Part shown: in pieces, positions 22,424 to 31,935 of the stretch
Layout: each line of letters starts with the position of its first letter
How positions within the stretch are numbered: position 1 is the stretch's first letter
Source: JAWXBT01 sp964523015
Lineage (GTDB): Bacteria; Bdellovibrionota_C; UBA2361; J135
NCBI GenBank assembly: GCA_964523015.1
Contig: CAZFXN010000030.1
Coordinates: 1 to 32,559, forward strand
Reading direction: 5' to 3'
Length of the DNA: 32,559 bases
The notes under the pieces: generated by a model
What the model was told of the DNA's origin: nothing
Seen by the model: only the letters and a program-made list of their open reading frames with translations
Databases searched by the model: none
Position numbers and translations under genes: made by a program

Positions 22424-22953
22424 ATGAAAGACACCTCATCCTTTACACAATCCTCACCGCTTATTATCCGCCGACACCCTTCCCCTAATTTTAACGATCG
22501 ACCTGCAAACTCCATCATTGATACAATTGTACTTCATGCAACTGTGGTTAATTCTCTACAAGAGGTGATCAATAAATTTTCAAGCGCAGAAATCAAAGTT
22601 TCCTCTCATTACACCATAGATAGAAATGGGGCTGTCGTCTCACATGTTACAGAGGACAAGCGTGCTTGGCATGCTGGAGAATCAAANNNNNNNNNNAATC
22701 AAAGATGAAAGACGGTCGTGTTGGCGTTAATGATTTTTCTATTGGTATTGAGTTAGTAAATCTTAATGATGGACACGACCCTTATCCTGAAACTCAGATT
22801 TCTGCTCTCCGCGAACTTTTAAAAGGGATCACAGCACGCCATAAAATTAAGTATATTATCCCCCATTATGAATGTGCTGATCCTCCAGGACGTAAAAGTG
22901 ATCCTATTGGTTTTAATCGATCATGGCTTGATGGAATTACTTTGAATCATTAG
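22424..22953 (+). CDS. N-acetylmuramoyl-L-alanine amidase (AmpD-like, Amidase_2), interrupted by an N gap
   Basis: Zinc amidase that cleaves the lactyl-amide bond between MurNAc and the stem peptide. The N-terminal piece carries TIVLHATV with the first zinc ligand His38, then SSHYTIDRNGAVVSHV and RAWHAGES. The C-terminal piece carries NDFSIGIELVN, PHYECADPPGRKSDPIGF with the second His and the Asp, and ends near residue 170. AATCAAA lies on both sides of the ten Ns. Collapsing the gap and one copy restores an open frame, with HAGES followed directly by KMKDGRVGVNDFS. No signal peptide is seen, so a cytoplasmic, wall-recycling AmpD-like role is more likely than a secreted autolysin. Confidence 0.9.
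22687..22696. other. Assembly gap (10 N) inside the amidase gene
   Basis: The gap is flanked on both sides by AATCAAA. Removing the ten Ns and one 7-base copy (17 bases) leaves a 513-base open frame. The sequence is therefore probably complete, and the gap is a scaffolding artefact. Confidence 0.85.
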
Positions 22954-23004
22954 TTGACTCTTTCCCTCACGATAGCGTAAATTCCCATCCTAAGTGGGAT
23001 TTCA

Positions 23005-24132
23005 ATGTTAGAAAAAAATAAAATCACTGAAATTAAAGAAAAAATAAGTAGTGGCTCAAGAATTAATGAGTCAGATGCGAGTATTTTATGGGAAACCTTT
23101 TCGCTTTGTGAGCTTGGTGCACTTGCTGATGAGAAAAGGTACAGGGAACATCCTAAAAAAGTTGTTACCTTCTTAGTAGATCGTAATATTAATTATACGA
23201 ATGTCTGTAATACTGATTGTACATTTTGTGGATTTTATCGACCATCCTCTGCCCATCCTGAATCATACGTTCTATCAAAAGAGATCCTTGCAAAAAAAAT
23301 AGAGGAGACACTTGAATTAGGTGGAACAAGAATCCTCCTTCAAGGTGGTCATAATGATGATCTTCCATTTGATTACTATGTTGATCTGATATCGTGGATT
23401 CATAAAAATTATCCAATTGAGATCAATGCGTTCTCTCCATCTGAGATAAAGCAGATGATGAAAGTTTCTGGCCTTACTTCCTGTGAAGTTTTAACAACTC
23501 TTAAATCATCTGGAATGAAAGGGCTTCCTGGCGGTGGAGCTGAAATACTTGATGATGAAATACGTTTAATTGTGAGTCCAAAAAAAATTAAAGCTTCTGA
23601 ATGGATTGAGGTAATGGAAGTAGCTCAAGGCCTGGATCTAACAACTACTGCAACCATGGTAATTGGATTTGGAGAGACTTTAAATCACAGAGTTAATCAT
23701 CTTAACCAACTACGAGATCTACAAGATCGTTCTCATAAAAAAAACAAAATAGGATTTAACGCCTTTATCTCATGGCCCCTTCAACATAATGAATTAACCT
23801 CCTTAGGTAGAAGTAAACGCTCGGCCAATCTTGGAGCAAGTGTTGTTGAGTATTTAAAGAACATTGCCTTATCACGAATATTTCTTGATAACATCCCTCA
23901 TCATCAAGCAAGTTGGCCATCATGCGGGCCAGATGTGGCTGCGATTGGGCTTCATATGGGGTGTGATGATTTTGGAAGTACGATGCTTGAGGAAAACGTA
24001 GTGTCACAAGCAGGTGGACATACTGCAAAAGAACCAAAAATGTTACCTGAGCAACTTATCTCTCACATTAGACGAGCTGGTTTTACCCCAGCTCAGAGAA
24101 ATACCTCTTTTGAGATACTTAAAGAATTTTAA
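23005..24132 (+). CDS. mqnC: Cyclic dehypoxanthinyl futalosine synthase (MqnC)
   Basis: MqnC is a radical SAM enzyme that closes the ring of dehypoxanthine futalosine. The 375-residue protein has the iron-sulfur motif CNTDCTFCGFYR with Cys68, Cys72 and Cys75. Family-specific blocks follow: VTFLVDRNINYTNVC, the GGTRILLQGGHNDDLPFDYY stretch, LPGGGAEILDDEIRLIVSPKK, TTATMVIGFGET and FISWPLQ. The segment VRRISPKK-like/VSPKKIKASEWIEVM separates MqnC from its paralogue MqnE. The start ATG has GTGGGA about 8 bases upstream. It follows the amidase by about 50 bases and may share its transcript. Its product is the substrate of MqnD, encoded at 21375 on the other strand. Confidence 0.93.
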   Translation: MLEKNKITEIKEKISSGSRINESDASILWETFSLCELGALADEKRYREHPKKVVTFLVDRNINYTNVCNTDCTFCGFYRPSSAHPESYVLSKEILAKKIEETLELGGTRILLQGGHNDDLPFDYYVDLISWIHKNYPIEINAFSPSEIKQMMKVSGLTSCEVLTTLKSSGMKGLPGGGAEILDDEIRLIVSPKKIKASEWIEVMEVAQGLDLTTTATMVIGFGETLNHRVNHLNQLRDLQDRSHKKNKIGFNAFISWPLQHNELTSLGRSKRSANLGASVVEYLKNIALSRIFLDNIPHHQASWPSCGPDVAAIGLHMGCDDFGSTMLEENVVSQAGGHTAKEPKMLPEQLISHIRRAGFTPAQRNTSFEILKEF

Positions 24133-24138
24133 ATCTTG

Positions 24139-25296
24139 CTACAGGTACAGAGTATTATCATAGTCAAGTATTGCATAATCATAAAGTGCTGAAACCTGGG
24201 ACTTATGACTAAGATGTGTTTCGACTGGAATAATTCCTAAAGATAATAAAATTTTCCTCGCGCTTTCTCTGACTCCGAAGTGAACGGTGACACCACATAA
24301 GTTATGTAGAGAAGGAATCATTATATATTTGGAGGCTCCATCTGAGACAAGCCAGTCATGAAATTTATCAAAATCAAAGGCACCATGAGTTGTTTCATAG
24401 TATTGATGAATAGTAAGGTCCTCTCCTCTCTTTTCATTTGCTTCCATAGAATTTTTTATACTAACTTCGAATAAATTATCTATACTTTGAACAGTTTTCT
24501 TTAATTCAGCAAAAAAGGCAGGATGACAATCAGTAAAAGATGTCGCTAGTTTTGCCTCAAGCCATATAGCAGGATCTTCGTACTTTAGATATTGAGCAAC
24601 ACTAGTTGCAAAGACCCCTTCTAGTCTACTTTTAATTAAATCTAAGGAAGGTTTCTCAGCTAGTTCAAATTTTTGTGGAAATGAGGGAACTCCAATAATT
24701 CGCTCTGCCTTAAGAGAATCAAGAATCTGTCGTGCAAAGGAAGATAACTCCTGGTTTGTTTCATTACAGGCAACAAAAAGAAGTGCAAAAACTGCTCGTT
24801 GTCCTTTAAAACTTTGGTGTTCATAAACAGGTTGAAGTTTTAGTGGATGATCATATCTATTACTATATCGATCATGTATGCCTAAAGCATTACCAATAGA
24901 GGAAGATGCTCTTAGGGCTTTCTCAGTAAAAGTAAGAGGCTCAAAGTAAGGGGTAATTGCATTTAAGTTATCTAATGATTCCTGACGAAACTCATCACCT
25001 GGCAATAGAGATACTTTACAAAAAAACTTCCAAAGTGCCTTGCCGACCTCTAATCGATCTGCTGGCGTCAAACTTTGACTAACTCTGTATGCATCAGGAG
25101 CTAAACATTCAATCGCTAGTTCAGCTAACTCAATATCATCATCAGTAAGGATTCTTTTTAAAAGCCCTGGATCTCTAGTAAGTCGATCTGCAACAGTAAA
25201 GCTCGTAGATGCCGAAGCTGCCAACTCCTGAGTTGTCTCATCGATGACTGATGGTTCAATATTTAGGTTAGGATCCTCTCCAGGGTGAAATGACAT
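24139..25296 (-). CDS. Hypothetical protein, unknown function
   Basis: A 385-residue soluble protein with no signal peptide, transmembrane segment or recognised motif. It is mainly helical by composition. Acidic and basic residues are well mixed, and there are several HEAT-like hydrophobic helices (ELAIECLAPDAYRVSQ, AVFALLFVACNETNQELSSFARQIL). Codon use matches the neighbouring genes, and the frame has the length and composition of a real gene. It converges with mqnC, stopping 6 bases from it, and diverges from trpS across about 130 bases. The function cannot be named from the sequence. The only context is unrelated housekeeping genes on both sides. Confidence 0.7.
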   Translation of the reverse strand: MSFHPGEDPNLNIEPSVIDETTQELAASASTSFTVADRLTRDPGLLKRILTDDDIELAELAIECLAPDAYRVSQSLTPADRLEVGKALWKFFCKVSLLPGDEFRQESLDNLNAITPYFEPLTFTEKALRASSSIGNALGIHDRYSNRYDHPLKLQPVYEHQSFKGQRAVFALLFVACNETNQELSSFARQILDSLKAERIIGVPSFPQKFELAEKPSLDLIKSRLEGVFATSVAQYLKYEDPAIWLEAKLATSFTDCHPAFFAELKKTVQSIDNLFEVSIKNSMEANEKRGEDLTIHQYYETTHGAFDFDKFHDWLVSDGASKYIMIPSLHNLCGVTVHFGVRESARKILLSLGIIPVETHLSHKSQVSALYDYAILDYDNTLYL

Positions 25297-25427
25297 AGCT
25301 AACTACAACTTCAGCTAAATAACTTAAAAGCAACAATAGCCCATATGAGCTATCCTACACTCTTCTTATTGAACATTTTGTGCCCTTATGCAATTTTAAG
25401 CAAAGGATTTTAAAAATTTACTTGATC

Positions 25428-26417
25428 ATGGAAAACAGTACAAAAAAACGATCTCTTTCAGGTATTCAACCTAGTGGAAATGTTCATATTGGTAATTACC
25501 TAGGCATGATCAAGCCTGCTTTAGAATATCAAAAGTCATATGAATGCCTATATTTTATTGCTGATTTCCATGCGCTAACCACAATTAAAGATGGGGCAAA
25601 GTTACACCAATACACGATGGATCTAGTTGCAACTTGGTTAGCCCTTGGACTTGATACAGCGAAGCATATATTTTTTAGACAATCAGATGTTACTTGTGTC
25701 ACAGAGTATGCTTGGTACCTCTCTTGTTTTACTGGAATAGGGTTACTTGAAAAAGCGCACTCATATAAAGATGCCCGAGAAAAAGTAAAAGAAATTAATC
25801 ATGGGTTGCTCGCCTATCCAGTTCTAATGGCTGCTGACATCCTTATGTACGATGTTGACATAGTCCCTGTTGGAAAAGATCAGAAGCAACATGTAGAAAT
25901 GGCTAGAGATATGGCTGGTAGTGTTAATGCTGTACTTAAGAAGGAATTAATTAAACTTCCTGAGCCAGTAGTAAAAGAGGATGTAATGACCATACCAGGA
26001 CTCGATGGCAGAAAAATGTCTAAATCATATAATAATGAAATTCCACTTTTTTGTGATGAAAAAACCTTAGAAAAAAAGATCATGTCTATTAAAACTGATA
26101 GTACTCCATTAGAAGCTCCCAAGGAACTATCAGGATCTTTAGTTGGTGAGCTTTTCTCGCTGTTTGCTGAACAATCTCAATACTCCGATCTTAAAGATAG
26201 AATGGCAAAAGGTGGCATGGGTTGGGGACATGCTAAGGCAGAGCTATTTCAGATTATAAATAGTCATCTCAAAGATTTCAGAACTGAGTACGACAAACTT
26301 AGGGCTGATGAGGATAATTTAATAAAGGTTCTTAATAACGGTGCGAAACGTGCCCAAGAGATAGCTACAATCCAACTTAATTTAATTCGCTCTGAGCTCG
26401 GGTTTAAAAAAGTTTAG
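25428..26417 (+). CDS. trpS: Tryptophanyl-tRNA synthetase
   Basis: A class I aminoacyl-tRNA synthetase that charges tRNA-Trp. From ATG 25428 the product has 329 residues, the normal length. It begins just before SGIQPSGNVHIGNYLG, which contains the HIGH-like ATP-binding motif. YFIADFHALTT, the PVLMAADILMYD segment, VPVGKDQKQHVEMARD and the GRKMSKSYNN (KMSKS) loop follow in the family order. A GTG at 25380 in the same frame would add 16 residues, but they look unlike a TrpS N-terminus. The gene is followed by cinA 45 bases downstream on the same strand. Confidence 0.96.
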   Translation: MENSTKKRSLSGIQPSGNVHIGNYLGMIKPALEYQKSYECLYFIADFHALTTIKDGAKLHQYTMDLVATWLALGLDTAKHIFFRQSDVTCVTEYAWYLSCFTGIGLLEKAHSYKDAREKVKEINHGLLAYPVLMAADILMYDVDIVPVGKDQKQHVEMARDMAGSVNAVLKKELIKLPEPVVKEDVMTIPGLDGRKMSKSYNNEIPLFCDEKTLEKKIMSIKTDSTPLEAPKELSGSLVGELFSLFAEQSQYSDLKDRMAKGGMGWGHAKAELFQIINSHLKDFRTEYDKLRADEDNLIKVLNNGAKRAQEIATIQLNLIRSELGFKKV

Positions 26418-26462
26418 TCAGTATTTAGATCTATCACTGAGAAAATTTTAAAAGAGACTTAT

Positions 26463-27728
26463 ATGCCTGTTTCAATTTCAATCCTTTGTGTCGGCAATGA
26501 GCTTCTTGATGGTAGGATCAAGGATACAAACTCCTCGTGGATCGGTAACGAACTAAGAAAACATGGTCTATCTCTGAACGAAATCTCTACCTGCTCCGAT
26601 TCGACCACAGTAATTTCAAGTAATATATTACGTCTACTTAATAATTCTGATGTTGTTATAGTCTCAGGTGGTCTTGGCCCAACTAGCGACGATCTTACTA
26701 GAGAAGGTGTTGCCGATGCACTTAAAGTTAAAGTAGTAGAGGATCAAAGCTCTAAAGAGCATGTAGAAAGATATTTTGCCGTTAGAAACCGTCCTATTAA
26801 TCATACAAATATGCGCCAAGCATTTTTGCCAGAGGGTGCTAACTATATAAATAATCCTATTGGATCCGCACCGGGGTTTCTTGCCTCATCTATTGTTGAT
26901 GGGAAAAATAAATTTATATTTGCGCTTCCTGGTGTGCCTCAAGAATTTACGCGGATGTGGACTGAGAGTGTCTTTCCTAAAATTTTCGCCTCCTTTCCAT
27001 TAAAAGAGGAATATTTTGAGGAAGGCTTTAGGGTCTTTGGTCTCCCTGAATCTGAGATTGGTGCAAGAATTGAGGCTGAAGATATCTCAAAAGATGTAAA
27101 TATTTGCTATAGAGTAATTTATCCTGAAATTGAAGTGCTCATAAGAGGGTCTGATCAGAAAACAATAATAGACGCAACTCTAAAGTGCAAAGAGGCAATC
27201 ACCAGCGAGTTCATTATCGCACCAGACCCGAACATCGGACTAGATCAATTAGTTATGGATCTATGTATCTCTAGAGGATTAACTCTTTCAGTTGCTGAAT
27301 CTTGTACTGGTGGAATGCTTGGCTCAATTTTGACCTCCATATCTGGATCCTCTAAGTTTTTTATCGGTGGAGTGCAAAGCTATAGCAATGAAATCAAAGA
27401 AAAAGTTCTTGGTGTTCCTTTAGATATTATAAAAGAGCATGGCGCTGTAAGTGAAAAGGTCGCGACATGGATGGCAACTGGTGCAAGAGAAAAGCTAGGG
27501 TCTAAACTTGCTGTCTCAATCACCGGTATTGCTGGTCCTGATGGTGGCACCATAGAAAAACCAGTCGGGACATTCTATATTGGTATATCAACTGAAAAGA
27601 GATCGCAGGCATACCATTTTTTCATGCCAACTTTTCGAGAACGAATACGAAGATATGCCTGTTATTGTGCAATGGATCTGATTAGACGTGAGATCTTAGG
27701 GATAGACTTGACTCAAACAGGTCGATAA
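26463..27728 (+). CDS. cinA: CinA-family protein (competence/damage-inducible; NMN amidohydrolase domain)
   Basis: A full-length two-domain CinA of 421 residues. The N-terminal MoCF-like domain (about 1-170) contains ILCVGNELLDGRIKDTNSSWIG, VVIVSGGLGPTSDDLTREGVA and FALPGVPQEF; in relatives it has ADP-ribose pyrophosphatase activity. A linker region follows. The C-terminal PncC-type domain (about 260-410) shows SVAESCTGGMLGSILTSISGSSKFF, with the catalytic Ser-Thr pair, and VSITGIAGPDGGTIEKPVGTFYIG. It deamidates nicotinamide mononucleotide in NAD recycling. AAGAGA precedes ATG 26463. It converges on the M48 protease gene with only 3 bases between stop codons. Confidence 0.95.
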   Translation: MPVSISILCVGNELLDGRIKDTNSSWIGNELRKHGLSLNEISTCSDSTTVISSNILRLLNNSDVVIVSGGLGPTSDDLTREGVADALKVKVVEDQSSKEHVERYFAVRNRPINHTNMRQAFLPEGANYINNPIGSAPGFLASSIVDGKNKFIFALPGVPQEFTRMWTESVFPKIFASFPLKEEYFEEGFRVFGLPESEIGARIEAEDISKDVNICYRVIYPEIEVLIRGSDQKTIIDATLKCKEAITSEFIIAPDPNIGLDQLVMDLCISRGLTLSVAESCTGGMLGSILTSISGSSKFFIGGVQSYSNEIKEKVLGVPLDIIKEHGAVSEKVATWMATGAREKLGSKLAVSITGIAGPDGGTIEKPVGTFYIGISTEKRSQAYHFFMPTFRERIRRYACYCAMDLIRREILGIDLTQTGR

Positions 27729-27731
27729 ATA

Positions 27732-29702
27732 CTAAGTAAAGACTGGTAGCGGGCAATAAAGAGCCTCACACACAGCTCTTAAAAGCTCCCCTTCCGTAAC
27801 TGTAATCTTTCCGTCATTAGAAATGGTTCTTACACATGCTGCGACGATCCGTCGCTTTATTTCAGGTGATGCTTGAGTGAGTTTATCAAGAGCCTGGTTT
27901 AAGACTGAAAGGGTACAAAGATCTCCTGACATAAAATTAGCCCCAAACTTGGCAGAAAGCTCCTCCATCCCGGCATCAAAATTCTGTTGTGCAATCACGG
28001 CAGATTCATAACTCGAATGTGCCAAGGCAGAAAGAACAACTGCTACTTCATTAAGTAATTGATCAAAAGAGGTGTGCTTTACTGAAGGCAGCGGTAGAGA
28101 ATAAATTTTGGTTTCGACAGTATGATGTAAGATCGTTATCAAGATATATTCAAATAGAGAAAGTGCTCCATCGGATTGAACTATCTGAGTTACTAATTCA
28201 TTGAATGTTTCATATTCTTTTGGAGTTAGTTTGCGTAAAATGCTTGAAGAGATATCAATTAGGGGTAATCTTTGCTGTACCATAAGAGCGAGAACAAGCT
28301 TCTCTAGCTCAAAAACTATCATCTTTGTCTTATTAGGAATGTTACTATGTGTAACTATACTCAACTGCTTTGCTCGTTCATTAGCCTCAGATGATAGTAG
28401 AAGTGAGAGTATAATCGCCTTAGCTCCTTCAGGATCATGTGCAGCAGCTTTAATCTCCTCAGGCATGGCCCAAATTAATTCTTGAGCTTTCGCGATACTC
28501 TGAGCTGACATTGTACCTATATTAGAAAGTACCTCTTGGGGTGAAATAGAAATATGAGATTCCACTGTACTAGGTGCCGCACTAGGTGCAGCACTAGGCG
28601 AGCTTGCAAACCCGCTTATTTGACTATCCGCTTGTTCATGCCCACCATCAAACTCAACTTCAGGGCCAATTTCAGGAAACTTACCTTTAAAACTTGGATC
28701 TATTTTTTGTATTCGTTCTGTTAAAGGAGGATGTGTAGAAAATAGATGATAGAGAAATCCACTCAAACCTTCAGCAAAAAACATATGACTTGCTTCAGTT
28801 GCATGAGGATGGGTGATATCAGAGCCACTATAGAAACCACCTATTTTCTTTAGTGCTTCTGCAATACCATTTGGATTTCGGGTGAACTGTACAGCTGAAG
28901 CATCAGCTAGAAACTCTCTCTGTCTAGAAATTGCACTTTGAATCATTCGAGCAAAAAGTGCGCCCAAGCTACCTACAATAATAAGGGCCATGGCAAAGAG
29001 TGTGATAGGCCAGGGATATGATTTATCCCTTCTTCTAAAACCTCGGTTATTAGACTGAAATGATACCCTTAAGAGTGTACGACCAATTATATAAAGGCCT
29101 AAAATTCCATTTAGAACTCCTATTAATCTTATATTTAGTTTCATGTCAGAATTTAGAATATGACTAAACTCGTGAGCAATAACCCCTTGGAGCTCATCAC
29201 GCGAAAGTGTCTCAATGCATCCTTTAGTGACACCTATTGCAGCATCATTAAAAGTATATCCTGCGGCAAAAGCATTAATCCCGTCCTCGCGAGCTAGTAA
29301 AAATACACTAGGTAACGGAATACCTGAGGCAATCGACATCTCTTCTACAATATTTAATAAACGTCTCTGATGAGGATCTTTAGTACTTGAATCAATTTCA
29401 ATTCCACCAAGTGATTTTGCAACAGCAGATCCTCCTTCTCTTAAAAAATAAATTTTGATTAACGTACCTAGTGTAATTACTAAAATTACGCTAACAGCAA
29501 CCAATCCAAAAACTTCGGGATAAAGAAAATGCTGGTAATCCATCTTTGCATAAAAGTCTTTATCCTTAAGAGTAGGTAACAAAAAAATTCCGATTACTGC
29601 GACATGAGTCAACACTACAAGCGTGCAAATAGCCAAGATATAGTAAAGCAAAAGGATCCTAGATTGCCTTTTTGCTTTATCTTGGTGAGAAAAAAAATCC
29701 AT
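27732..29702 (-). CDS. M48-family membrane zinc metalloprotease with long C-terminal extension
   Basis: A 656-residue integral-membrane protease. Two N-terminal helices (about 18-43 and 64-86) precede the catalytic domain. The zinc site HEFSH (His177, Glu178, His181) sits in LQGVIAHEFSHILNSDM, and the third ligand is Glu263 in RQREFLADASAVQF. A helix pair lies between them (about 191-212 and 231-253). DGINAFAAGYTFNDAAIGVT is the HtpX-family substrate-edge signature. Residues from about 350 on are an extension with an Ala/Ser/Pro-rich linker (SAAPSAAPST). It ends with a TerB-like segment, NDGKITVTEGELLRAVCEALYCPLP. It follows lemA by 28 bases; the LemA plus M48 pair is common, and the two likely work together in envelope protein quality control. 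Confidence 0.94.
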   Translation of the reverse strand: MDFFSHQDKAKRQSRILLLYYILAICTLVVLTHVAVIGIFLLPTLKDKDFYAKMDYQHFLYPEVFGLVAVSVILVITLGTLIKIYFLREGGSAVAKSLGGIEIDSSTKDPHQRRLLNIVEEMSIASGIPLPSVFLLAREDGINAFAAGYTFNDAAIGVTKGCIETLSRDELQGVIAHEFSHILNSDMKLNIRLIGVLNGILGLYIIGRTLLRVSFQSNNRGFRRRDKSYPWPITLFAMALIIVGSLGALFARMIQSAISRQREFLADASAVQFTRNPNGIAEALKKIGGFYSGSDITHPHATEASHMFFAEGLSGFLYHLFSTHPPLTERIQKIDPSFKGKFPEIGPEVEFDGGHEQADSQISGFASSPSAAPSAAPSTVESHISISPQEVLSNIGTMSAQSIAKAQELIWAMPEEIKAAAHDPEGAKAIILSLLLSSEANERAKQLSIVTHSNIPNKTKMIVFELEKLVLALMVQQRLPLIDISSSILRKLTPKEYETFNELVTQIVQSDGALSLFEYILITILHHTVETKIYSLPLPSVKHTSFDQLLNEVAVVLSALAHSSYESAVIAQQNFDAGMEELSAKFGANFMSGDLCTLSVLNQALDKLTQASPEIKRRIVAACVRTISNDGKITVTEGELLRAVCEALYCPLPVFT

Positions 29703-29730
29703 TCTTGATTAAGCTCAATTTAGAGTTAGC

Positions 29731-30318
29731 TTAAAATGAAACTCGAACAGACTCTCTCTCCTGCTTATTCTCTATCTCAAGTAATGCAGTTGGCTTAAAG
29801 GAAAAAAACGAGGCAATAGTATTGGCTGGGAATTTTTCGATCTCTGTATTGTACACCGTTACAGAATCATTAAAACCCTGTCTGGCAAATGAGATCTTAT
29901 TTTCAGTAGAGGTAAGCTCCTCTGTTAATTGCATCATGTTCTGATTTGCTTTTAAATCGGGATAACTTTCTGAAAGTGCAAATAGCTTTCCTAATGCACC
30001 TGACAGAGCAGACTCCGCACCAGCAACTGCTTGAACTTGAGAAGCTCCAAGATTCGATCCGGCAGCAGCACTACTTACCTGCATTGCAGTATTACGAGCT
30101 GTGATGACTGCCTCTAAAGTTTCACGCTCATGCTTTAGATATGCTTTGGCTGTCTCAACGAGATTTGGAATCAACTCATATCGTCTTTTTAACTGTACGT
30201 CGATCTGAGCAAACGCATTTTTATACCGATTTCTGTACGTAACAAGCTTGTTATAAATCCCGATTAAAAGGATTACAGCTAGTAATAATAACCCAAGAAC
30301 AATCAATGAAGCCTGCAT
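29731..30318 (-). CDS. lemA: LemA family protein
   Basis: A 195-residue LemA-family protein. A single N-terminal transmembrane helix (about 3-24, LIVLGLLLLAVILLIGIYN) anchors a long helical domain. That domain has the family signature YKNAFAQIDVQLKRRYELIPNLVETAKAYLKHERETLE and AVITARN. The C-terminal part contains SYPDLKANQNMMQLTEELTSTENKI and FNDSVTVYNTEIEKFP, both diagnostic. AGGTGA precedes ATG 30318. It is the promoter-proximal gene of a two-gene unit with the M48 protease. The molecular function of LemA is not established; the pairing suggests a partner or adaptor of the protease. Confidence 0.95.
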   Translation of the reverse strand: MQASLIVLGLLLLAVILLIGIYNKLVTYRNRYKNAFAQIDVQLKRRYELIPNLVETAKAYLKHERETLEAVITARNTAMQVSSAAAGSNLGASQVQAVAGAESALSGALGKLFALSESYPDLKANQNMMQLTEELTSTENKISFARQGFNDSVTVYNTEIEKFPANTIASFFSFKPTALLEIENKQERESVRVSF

Positions 30319-30413
30319 AAGTCACCTGTCAGATTTAAAAATTAGAATCAGCTTATATAACTGGCTGCATAGTACCAGATTTAGATCAATTTGGGAGGAT
30401 AGAAATTTGCGCT

Positions 30414-30432
30414 GCTATATATATATATATGC
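30414..30432. repeat. TA dinucleotide run
   Basis: About eight uninterrupted TA repeats lie in the spacer between lemA and the Cys-repeat gene. Slippage-prone and self-complementary; it may also act as an easily melted site. No function is shown. Confidence 0.8.
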
Positions 30433-30461
30433 TCTACAGAATATACATCGATATGGAACCC

Positions 30462-31698
30462 CTATTGTTTCAACAAGTTTACATTATGTCCATAGACAGA
30501 CTTTGTTGGAGTACTGGCATCAATTATGACATTAGGTCCGAATGCAGAACAGTACGGATCCGTACAAGACCTATAATACAAAGTTGAATCAGTAAAGTTA
30601 AAGAAAGCAAAGGCCGGATTTCCATTAAACTGGGCAGCATCCCAATGATGAACACCGGTCAGTCCGGTCGGAATAGAACCGATGGTCATATCGTTACACC
30701 TTCTGCCATCAACACATTGTCTACTTTCCAAAGTATATAGACTCGGTGAATTGAGGTAATTCAGATTAAACATCTTAGGAGCTCCGGCTGTACCCTTGGC
30801 CACCAAAGACATCCCAGCGCTATATATATTTGTGATCGGTTTTTGAACAACGCTTGTGCAGTTCGAATTGGTGCAGCTCATAAGAGTATGTTGAATGTTA
30901 GTCCAGTCACTCTGATTTCTAAGATTCACATACAATCTGCTCCGACCAAAATTATCTAGAGCTACAGATCCCTCTCCAAAAAAATGATTTGTTGGCGCTG
31001 CCAAACTAAAGCCCTGTACTACATTACTGCATGCCGAGTCCTGACATTTAAATGTAGTAAGCCTGTTAGCAACGAAATCAATATTCTGTGTTGTAAGTAT
31101 TAAAGGCTTACCATCAGCGGGTAATGCCGCATCGATAAAGCCTCGATCTAGCGCCAAATCCAAATAACTGACCTGATTACCGCTATTGCAGGCTGCATTT
31201 CCACACCTGAGAATTCCGAGTTTATGCTTATAATTCTCTCCACTCATCAGAGGGCCGACAAAAAATACCATGGCTTTTCCATCTGGTCCGACGATTGTTT
31301 TGTGATAACCAAAATGATTTGCTCCACTAATAGCTGTTTGCTTAATAATTGGCCCACTGCAAGTAGGATCCGTGCAGGCAGCTATACGTAATCCCGCTGG
31401 TAATGTTTGACAGATTATGTGAGCAGTATGAGTGAAAAGTGGATTTCCATTTATTCGAACTACGTTTGCATGATCACCTACTCTATCGACTGACGTTCCA
31501 TCTATTTGCTTGTTTTCAAATGAGGAACAAGTAGCATCACTACAAAAAGACGCCCAAAGAATCCGTGCTGAGCCAGAACGAAGAAGGATGAGGTTCGGAC
31601 TGGTATGCGATAATGGGTTGTTGTTGACAAAATGCTGTAGTGGCCAAGAATAACGGTAGAAGCAACAGACAAAAACTGTCTTTAAAATAACTATGCAT
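30462..31698 (-). CDS. Secreted protein with repeated Cys-x-Asp-x-x-Cys motifs, signal peptide out of frame
   Basis: An uninterrupted frame from 31727 to 30462 encodes repeats of about 50 residues, each with a Cys pair: FCSDATC, ACTDPTC, RCGNAAC, KCQDSAC, SCTNSNC, QCVDGRRC and SCTDPYC. Each repeat has a strand such as GNPAFAFFNFTDSTLYYRSC. Seven repeats suggest a beta-propeller-like secreted protein, a type found in several phyla. That frame has no credible start. ATG 31698, with GGGGA upstream, instead opens another frame with a clear signal peptide (MHSYFKDSFCLLLLPLFLA...) that stops near 31545. The two must join near 31615-31640, so a one-base change has split the gene, or the sequence has an error there. 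The first ATG in the body frame is at 31271, which would drop two repeats. Confidence 0.7.
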
Positions 31699-31888
31699 AT
31701 GAGGTCCCCAAAAAAAACAGGTGCTATATCATTGAAATATTTAAAGGAACAAACCGCCTACGATCCTATTCTTCCCAGAACATAGGTAAACGTATGGCTT
31801 ACCGTAATAAGATATGCATAATCTATGCATAAATTGTTCCAATGACACCTTTCACAATTAAATAGCTCGGGAACCGAAATTAGGATGC

Positions 31889-31917
31889 TAGCTAGGACTT
31901 ATAATCCAACCTAGCTA
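31889..31917 (-). terminator. Possible stem-loop terminator after the Cys-rich gene
   Basis: TAGCTAGG and CCTAGCTA form an 8-bp stem with a 13-base loop, about 20 bases beyond the stop codon of the minus-strand gene at 31936. There is no strong T run, so termination is only likely. The remainder of the 31699-31935 spacer shows no gene. Confidence 0.5.
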
Positions 31918-31935
31918 ATAGATTCACTGTTTCAG

